The notes beneath the pieces are model-generated. The model worked only from the letters and a program-made list of their open reading frames with translations. It had not been told where the DNA came from and ran no database searches. From Saccoglossus kowalevskii (lineage: Eukaryota > Hemichordata > Enteropneusta > Harrimaniidae): a stretch of 30,665 nucleotides of DNA. The stretch spans positions 1 through 30,665 of the forward strand of contig NW_003122442.1 in the NCBI RefSeq assembly GCF_000003605.2, read 5' to 3'. Both the position numbers and the translations under genes were made by a program. Below are positions 24,617-30,665 of the stretch, in pieces. Every line of letters begins with the position of its first letter. The stretch's first letter is position 1.

Positions 24617-27600
24617 CGTAACATAGCCATAGCGTCACGTGCAATGCATAATCCGTCGATTATTCTGCATTCAAATAATATTATAAGCTATATAAAGTGT
24701 TCATTAAACCGTATTCATTTACTAGTTTTGTAGTTACATAAATTGGATCGTCACCCAGGGCTTCGGGCTACCCAGCCAATTTGACAATAACAAATGTATT
24801 GAATATTGCTATCAAACTTATGAGAGCTTCCGGAGTTTTGCGGATTCTTTGATCATTTCATGTTAAATATCGATTGTTGACAAACTTTACCGGAGAGAAA
24901 CCTACTTATCGTGATTTGGCAATGTTGATTACATCGATCATATCTTTTGCGTTCGTTTAGTCATCTCCATGCCTGGCGTGATTTGTCACATCGCTCTTAG
25001 AACCTACACCAAAAGAATTGATTTCAACAATTCGTGTTAAAATTATTGCATATATTCATATTTGTCTACTAACAATAGTATCTCATTAGGGTCAATTCAA
25101 ACGAATCGGTTCCAATAAATCCCAAAACTGTTTTGTAATGTGATGCAAGGTGATTTAGTCAATTTACCTATGTGCAGTTGTGACTATTTCACCTTATTTA
25201 ATAGAATTCAGTCGACTAATGTTTAGTCACCATGAAAACTCAAGAACCTAACACTAAAGTAAGTTATCCATCAGAAAAGCCGATTTCATACCGATTCCAT
25301 GGTGAATGTACTTACATACGTCATAGTTGTTATGTTGTAACACGTGACTGCCGGAGTTGAGTTGAATATGCAATCACAATAGGCCTTACTTAATAGTTAC
25401 TGACTTATAACTGTTATTTACAGAATGGTCATAGTCAGGCATAGCAGTTGAAATTTGTATTCTAATATTCTATTCATCCCAGTCTACATGTATGCAAAGA
25501 AGATAGCTAACACATTTATTTGACACATATATCTATGATGTCATTATATAAGGTGAAATAGATGACATGACGTCACCACAGTTCATGAATAAATTCACTC
25601 TTAACATCTAGTTACGGTACAAACACAAAAGTTGTTTAGGTTTATTGAAAACAATTTATTTAAATGAATTAAATGAATAGAATTCTGATGTTCGTGACAA
25701 TAAGGAAACTATATCAATGTAATATATACAGTGCACTTAGAGGTAATACGTCAAGACACATTTAGGTTATTATTTAGTAGATTACTGTGTACGAGTTTCG
25801 AATAGACTCTCTCACTCGTTGTGTATTATCCGGACACGTGTTTCTCATTACTGTTGTTATAAATGAATATTAAGGGTCATTTTATAAATACATCAAGAGC
25901 CAAACTAGGATTCCGCTAAGGAGTCTTTGACGATTTCTACGTGACCATTGCAATAGCGATGTAAGTATAAAACGCAAGTGTATATCCAATATGTTTTAGT
26001 GCATTTATAGAAATATAAACATATGTCACACTGAAAGATCTATAAACGAGTTGCTAGTTCCAAAGTAGCTAAGTTAGTTGTGACTTTCTTATAAGTCGAA
26101 TATAAATACTTCATTGTATGTGTATATGAATGAAATACACGTTTTATATATTTTACGAACATTTTGTAACAAAATATAATCTTGATCCCATGATTACCAT
26201 GCTCGATACAAAACTGAAACTAGTTAGTAACATATGTGTCTGTACTGACAGAGGACCTTGACTCCCCCGTACACACATCATAGTTACTTAAACCGATAAG
26301 CTAGTACTATACTACTGGTATAGGATATGCACTTCTGATGATCATGTCACGTGGTCGCTTCGCGAAATGGCGTATATTAACAATAATGTTATATTTGGTA
26401 ATGTATGCACTTTCATAATACTAAGGCTTTTTTTTATTAAAAAATGTTTGCTTTGTTAGCATTCTGGAGTAAAGTAGTCCCACGGAGATACTTGTCACTC
26501 ACATGTCCCAGGATTCTTGTTAATTTCCTCATCTCAAGGCTATGTCACAGCAGAAACCCATTTACAAACATCATCATGTTGCACTAAACAACAAATGTAG
26601 TTACACTAGCGGCATCACTTCATGTGCGTCAATCGTTTGAATGATTCCCCAAATCTTATGTATTCCTATGACATTCTCAATGGGTTTTATGAATTCCATT
26701 TTATCAGTATAGGAAGGTTAATGTATGCCTGTAAGTATTTCAACTACATTTTTATATAGACGGCTCTGTTCCTATTCTCTACGATTGGTAATGTAATATA
26801 AATAACACACCACAACATTCCCATGGATATATTCTTAATGCGCATTTTTAAACCCTATTATTTAGTTCTCACGCACTCTAATGGTTTAAACACAATTGCT
26901 TGTATTGTCGCAATTTAACCTTTTGATTGCTTTTTATATTATAACGAAGTCAATAAAGCGATACAATGGAGATAACGTGTGGGTTAAAAGTCTAATATTT
27001 CACTGCCCTAAATAATAATGTATAACTTAAAGACCTATATCCCCTTAGCAAATAACAATCTGAAAAAAAAGCAATTCATCAGACTTTATTAAATTTTACG
27101 TCATGTACTATTAGGTACCCCATTCTCATACAATGGAACACTTGGTATTTTATGCTATTATATAAATACTTACTTGTCATGATTTGTAATAATTTTTATT
27201 AACACATGTTCATAACAACAAAACATATGCAACATGACCAAGCAACTCAATATGCCAAATGTTACATCATGTTTAATGTTATAGAAGTATTTTAACACAT
27301 TTCGCTATACAACGGAAAAGTTACATAAAAATTATTAAATGTACTTCATTTTCAGAATAAGTCCATCGACTATTGATTCATCCCAAAATAGATATATTTA
27401 TATGCTATATTTAGTTACCCATGTCGATTACGAGCGAACTCGTCAGTAAATATCTTTGTTGTTTATTTATATTGGAGTATAAATAAATCATAACAGCAGT
27501 TAAGCGAGTCGTTTAAATACTCTTATATGCAGTGTGCCTTAATTTGCTGCATACCATTTGAATTATTTAATACTAATCTATTATTAACTTTCTAAATACA

Positions 27601-28352
27601 GCAAAGTTTAAAATAAGTCGCGCTGTAACGTATTCTTTTTCCTGAGTGATCATGTGACATTAGGAATACATTGGTCAATGGAATAATTAACCCCAGTGTG
27701 CAGACTGTACATTCCCAATGCATCATATCCATGACACATCCCGGGGCATATGGACCATTTCTTGCATAACAAATGGAGCAACTGATTATTATTTTGTTTT
27801 TAACGTTGACTCGATGTATCCTATTATTTCACGTTGGAATATCACTATTTATGGAATCAAAACACATTGATAAAACACACACCACTGAATGGAATGTTGT
27901 GCAATGACACCAGACATGCTGTCATCACTATCAAACCAATTTGTATATTTAAACATTGTTCTAAAGCTGTTATACATCTTCTCATTATTTCTCATGTTGA
28001 CAAATAAATTAATGGAGATAAAGACTATGTGCTCTATCTCCATAAACTGGCGCAATATACTTTGTATGTTGTAATTACCATGTGTTCAAAAAACTAGTAT
28101 CCTATTTTATTTACGGATAATTTTGTTTCAAAACCAACCACCACATGAACAAATTACGCTACTTCTTATCTTATAATATCCGACAGACACGTGATAATCA
28201 GGGATATCATTGAATGACAAATTGTACATTGCATCAGCAACCACCAACAATAGAAAACGTATTTTGTCAGTTTGAAATGGTAGCGTAGTTATTCTGAAAT
28301 AATTACAATGGACAAACCTATTTCAAACCTAGTCGTACATTTCTATTTTCAG

Positions 28353-28532
28353 TTTTTATTCTGTGTGCCTATGGTCGAGATGTTCGACACTTACTACTCA
28401 GTGCCTACGATTTGAGGATGACTGAAGGGGAATATGCCTTCTTCACATTACAAGTATCGTTGGATTCATACTATTCTGCTAGCATTGACATGGAAGACGA
28501 TAGGAATGGCGATGCTGCTCTACCATTTGAAG
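28353..28532 (+). CDS. Receptor guanylyl cyclase / natriuretic peptide receptor-like, exon 2
   Basis: This 180-bp exon continues the ligand-binding domain. It follows a good acceptor (ttctattttcag) and ends before the donor GTAAGC at 28533. It enters in phase 1, taking one base from exon 1, and leaves in phase 1. It adds residues 241-300 of the protein: IFILCAYGRDVRHLLLSAYD, then LRMTEGEYAFF. In this family a hydrophobic strand ending in Cys is followed by a helix with A-x-D-L and then the N/E-G-E-Y-V/A-F-F strand; all are present in order. The other two frames are stopped or lack family features. The acidic, low-complexity end (DMEDDRNGD) lies where family members have a variable loop before the next helix. 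The next exon is not found before the window ends. Confidence 0.88.
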
Positions 28533-30332
28533 GTAAGCATATGGTAACTATGGTGACATGGACTGAGAAGGAAGAATGTGAGTGTGATGTCAAAATTCGC
28601 AATTAACTTTTTACTTGAGCTATCATTATGAAATATACTGTATCTTTACGTGGAATTCAAGACAACAAGCGGATCCACTAGTGTAGTAAGAACATAATGA
28701 TGTAACGTACCAGGCAGATAAAATGATGTCTTAGTGACATAATGTTTGATACTGAGTCAATGCAATTGTGATATTTTAATTCAAGAATTGATTTCAACTG
28801 ATTATTTAAATGTTTATGAAATGTATTGGGTACTAGGGAGTAGTCATATAGAAATATGTAGTTTGTTTTTAGGATAATTCCTAGGAATACAATTCCTGCT
28901 ATGATTGCTGACGTATGTATTACATCTACTCTATATCATGTCGCAATTCCCATAGTGTATGTGTGAGTAATTCTGCTTTGAAAGGATCCGTTTCAATATG
29001 ATTGGTCTTTGTAATTCTAGGAAAATCTATGCTACTGAAAATAGATTACTGCACATTTAAAGAAAATATATTTTGGAGATCGACTTTATTCTGTCTCAAT
29101 CTATTGTAACTTGGAGCAAAGGTTAACTTTAACCCAGTGGCAATAATGTATTAAACAGTAAATATGCATAGATTGCGGAACAGTTCACATCAACTACACT
29201 TTTATCACAAATTTATTCCACAGCCAAGCACAACTAGTCAGTCTAAATACATTCACATCACTCATTCTAATTGAATTCTAATTACCCGCATTCAATCGTA
29301 ACTTCTAAATATGCGATGCAGATAATTTGCCGATTCGGTGGTTTTTCTATTGATAATAGGTTTTCCACGAATTTAACTTGTTTGCATTATTGAATAAGTA
29401 ACTTTAAATATTTGAACTAGGCACAGTTTCTTCTCGCAATGTAAACAGCAATGTGAGAGATGTTCACACTTCACTACTATTCTTTTTAAAATTTAGATGA
29501 AACTTTATATGAGCCTCAAAATTGTGTTATCACGAATCATACAAAGAAGATACATATGCGAGGCGATCAAGGGAAATTGTTGTGATGATGTTCTTATTCA
29601 TTTAAGTGCTTAATTTAACACATTGTCATCAAGTAGCATACATTGCTCATATTATAGATGATATAAACATCGTCGTAGACACGCATATAGCGTTGATACA
29701 TTCAATGAAATAAATGATAGCTGGTTTGATCAAAGTTGTTTCAATAACACATGTAGTCATTGCCGAAATTCTACTCAATATTCCATACTAGTTTATTGAA
29801 CATAAATGTATAAGATATTGATGGACAATGCAATTTGCACAGCAAGAACACAATTAGTTGTGCTCATATCGTAACATTTATGACCTAATTTGTCAATACT
29901 ATCGACCCTCCAACTGTTTTGTTATTTCCGACACGACCATTAAAGCCTTTGTCCCTACTAGCGCTTCGCCAGCATTCGTTTTACATTTATTACACATGAC
30001 TTCTACATTTAATGATGGGATTATATTGTGTAATATTTCATGTATGTTGGTAAATGATGGTTATATGTTGAGGATTTATCGATATTATAACATCAACAAA
30101 AGATATACACGTTTATGATACTGTGCTAACAATTTTAATATGATTACAATACGCCCAGACGTGATAAAGTCAGTATGATATATGGTCACATATTTTATGG
30201 ATTTGTAAATGACAGCGTACATGTATTTTATTTATCGTACGTATTATATTATGGTAATTCAGTGTAATCAATCTCTATACATTTCATAGTGTAAAATTAC
30301 GGTAATCGGTGTTGTTCATGACCGGCGATCTC
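28533..30332 (+). other. Intron 2 of the receptor gene (partial)
   Basis: It begins with the donor GTAAGC at 28533 and runs off the right end through the repeat starting at 30333. I see no segment resembling the next part of the ligand domain. The 85-codon open frame at 29858-30115 has AT-rich composition and no family motif. Intron 2 is therefore at least about 2.1 kb, counting the repeat. Confidence 0.7.
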
Positions 30333-30665
30333 TTAAGGTAGAGATGCAGTTTACCTGACAGGTATTTTAATTAGTTAATTAGGAAACCAAGATGACCTCC
30401 CTTGTCCACAAAACTATATATTTTCGGAAAGCATATTGTATGAATTTTAAAGTTTTGTTAGTATTTTATTTTTTTGGACACTGTAGTTTGAAATATGCAC
30501 AAAAATGTGCTTTTTTGGTCAAAATTGATTTAAAAAAATTAGCTTCTAAACCATGCTTCTGTTTCCTATCAAAATTGGTTTATGGGTACATTTGTTTACT
30601 ATGAAGAAAGCGCCGTCTTGAAAACTGTCTACCAGTTGTAAATTTTGTAGAGCAGCAGCTCAAAT
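30333..30665 (+). mobile_element. TTAA-flanked DNA-transposon-like element, copy 2, cut by window edge
   Basis: It starts at TTAA (30333-30336) followed by ggtagagatgcag, exactly where copy 1 starts relative to its own TTAA, and then follows copy 1 (23607 to about 23932) in the same orientation. About 90% of bases agree by eye, with small indels. The right half lies outside the window. A 70-codon open frame inside it (30392-30604) is interrupted in copy 1 and is not considered a gene. Two insertions of one family in introns of the same gene point to a repeat that is common in this genome. Confidence 0.8.

Larger units (their letters stand above)
6299..28352 (+). other. Intron 1 of the receptor gene (22,054 bp)
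   Basis: The intron starts with GTAAGT at 6299 and ends with a pyrimidine-rich tract and AG (ttctattttcag, 28341-28352). Both flanking exons are cut in phase 1, and the joined codon 241 becomes ATT (Ile), giving R-I-F-I-L-C, the expected beta-strand of the ligand domain, so no coding sequence is missing between them. The intron contains a CpG-dense patch near 9.2 kb, TGACGTCA sites at 6598, 9297, 23126 and 25568, a 33-bp minisatellite, a LINE reverse-transcriptase relic, a TTAA-flanked TIR element and two AAAT microsatellites. The stretches between these (6.3-9.1, 9.6-16.2, 18.2-23.6 and 24.6-28.3 kb) show only short open frames of AT-rich composition and nothing I can name. Confidence 0.85.

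Noticed and set aside
28412-28603. Separate small gene starting at the ATG at 28412
   Set aside because: This ATG is an internal methionine (residue 263) of receptor exon 2; the reading past 28532 is intron.
30392-30604. 70-codon open frame with N-terminal similarity to a frame in 23.6-23.8 kb
   Set aside because: Similarity is due to the shared TTAA repeat; the frame is interrupted in copy 1.
1-30665. tRNA, 5S, snRNA genes
   Set aside because: No paired A/B box or conserved snRNA start was noticed on reading; isolated GGTTCGA strings (e.g. near 11065) lack a cloverleaf around them.

Overview
This is eukaryotic, metazoan DNA: AT-rich (roughly two thirds A+T by eye), almost entirely non-coding, with spliceosomal introns, relics of L1/Tx1-like LINE retrotransposons, a TTAA-flanked DNA-transposon-like repeat and AAAT microsatellites. 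CpG is not conspicuously depleted. I suspect a marine invertebrate (non-vertebrate deuterostome or lophotrochozoan), but the sequence does not settle this.

The only gene I can support is the 5' part of a receptor on the + strand, with the extracellular ligand-binding domain of the natriuretic-peptide-receptor / receptor guanylyl cyclase type (ANF_receptor, periplasmic-binding-protein fold). Exon 1 (5578-6298) holds the start codon, a signal peptide and about 240 codons. Exon 2 (28353-28532) adds 60 codons. They are separated by a 22,054-bp intron, have consensus GT/AG borders, and both sit in phase 1, so they join in frame at the place the family predicts. The rest of the receptor (second half of the ligand domain, membrane segment, intracellular part) lies beyond the right edge, so whether it has a cyclase domain cannot be told here.

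Layout: 1-228 is a frameshifted LINE endonuclease relic on the minus strand. 229-5577 is 5' flank with no convincing gene, two CRE-type palindromes and two weak minus-strand exon candidates. 5578-6298 is exon 1. 6299-28352 is intron 1, containing a CpG-dense, CRE-bearing patch (~9.1-9.3 kb), a 33-bp minisatellite (~16.2-16.5 kb), a LINE reverse-transcriptase relic (17.6-18.0 kb), a 923-bp TTAA/TIR element (23.6-24.5 kb) and microsatellites. 28353-28532 is exon 2. The right end is intron 2, running into a second, ~90% identical copy of the TTAA element cut by the window edge.

I found no RNA gene, CRISPR array, operon or unknown multi-gene system. The most useful observations are the receptor exon pair, the two-copy TTAA element, the excess of TGACGTCA sites and the CpG patch.
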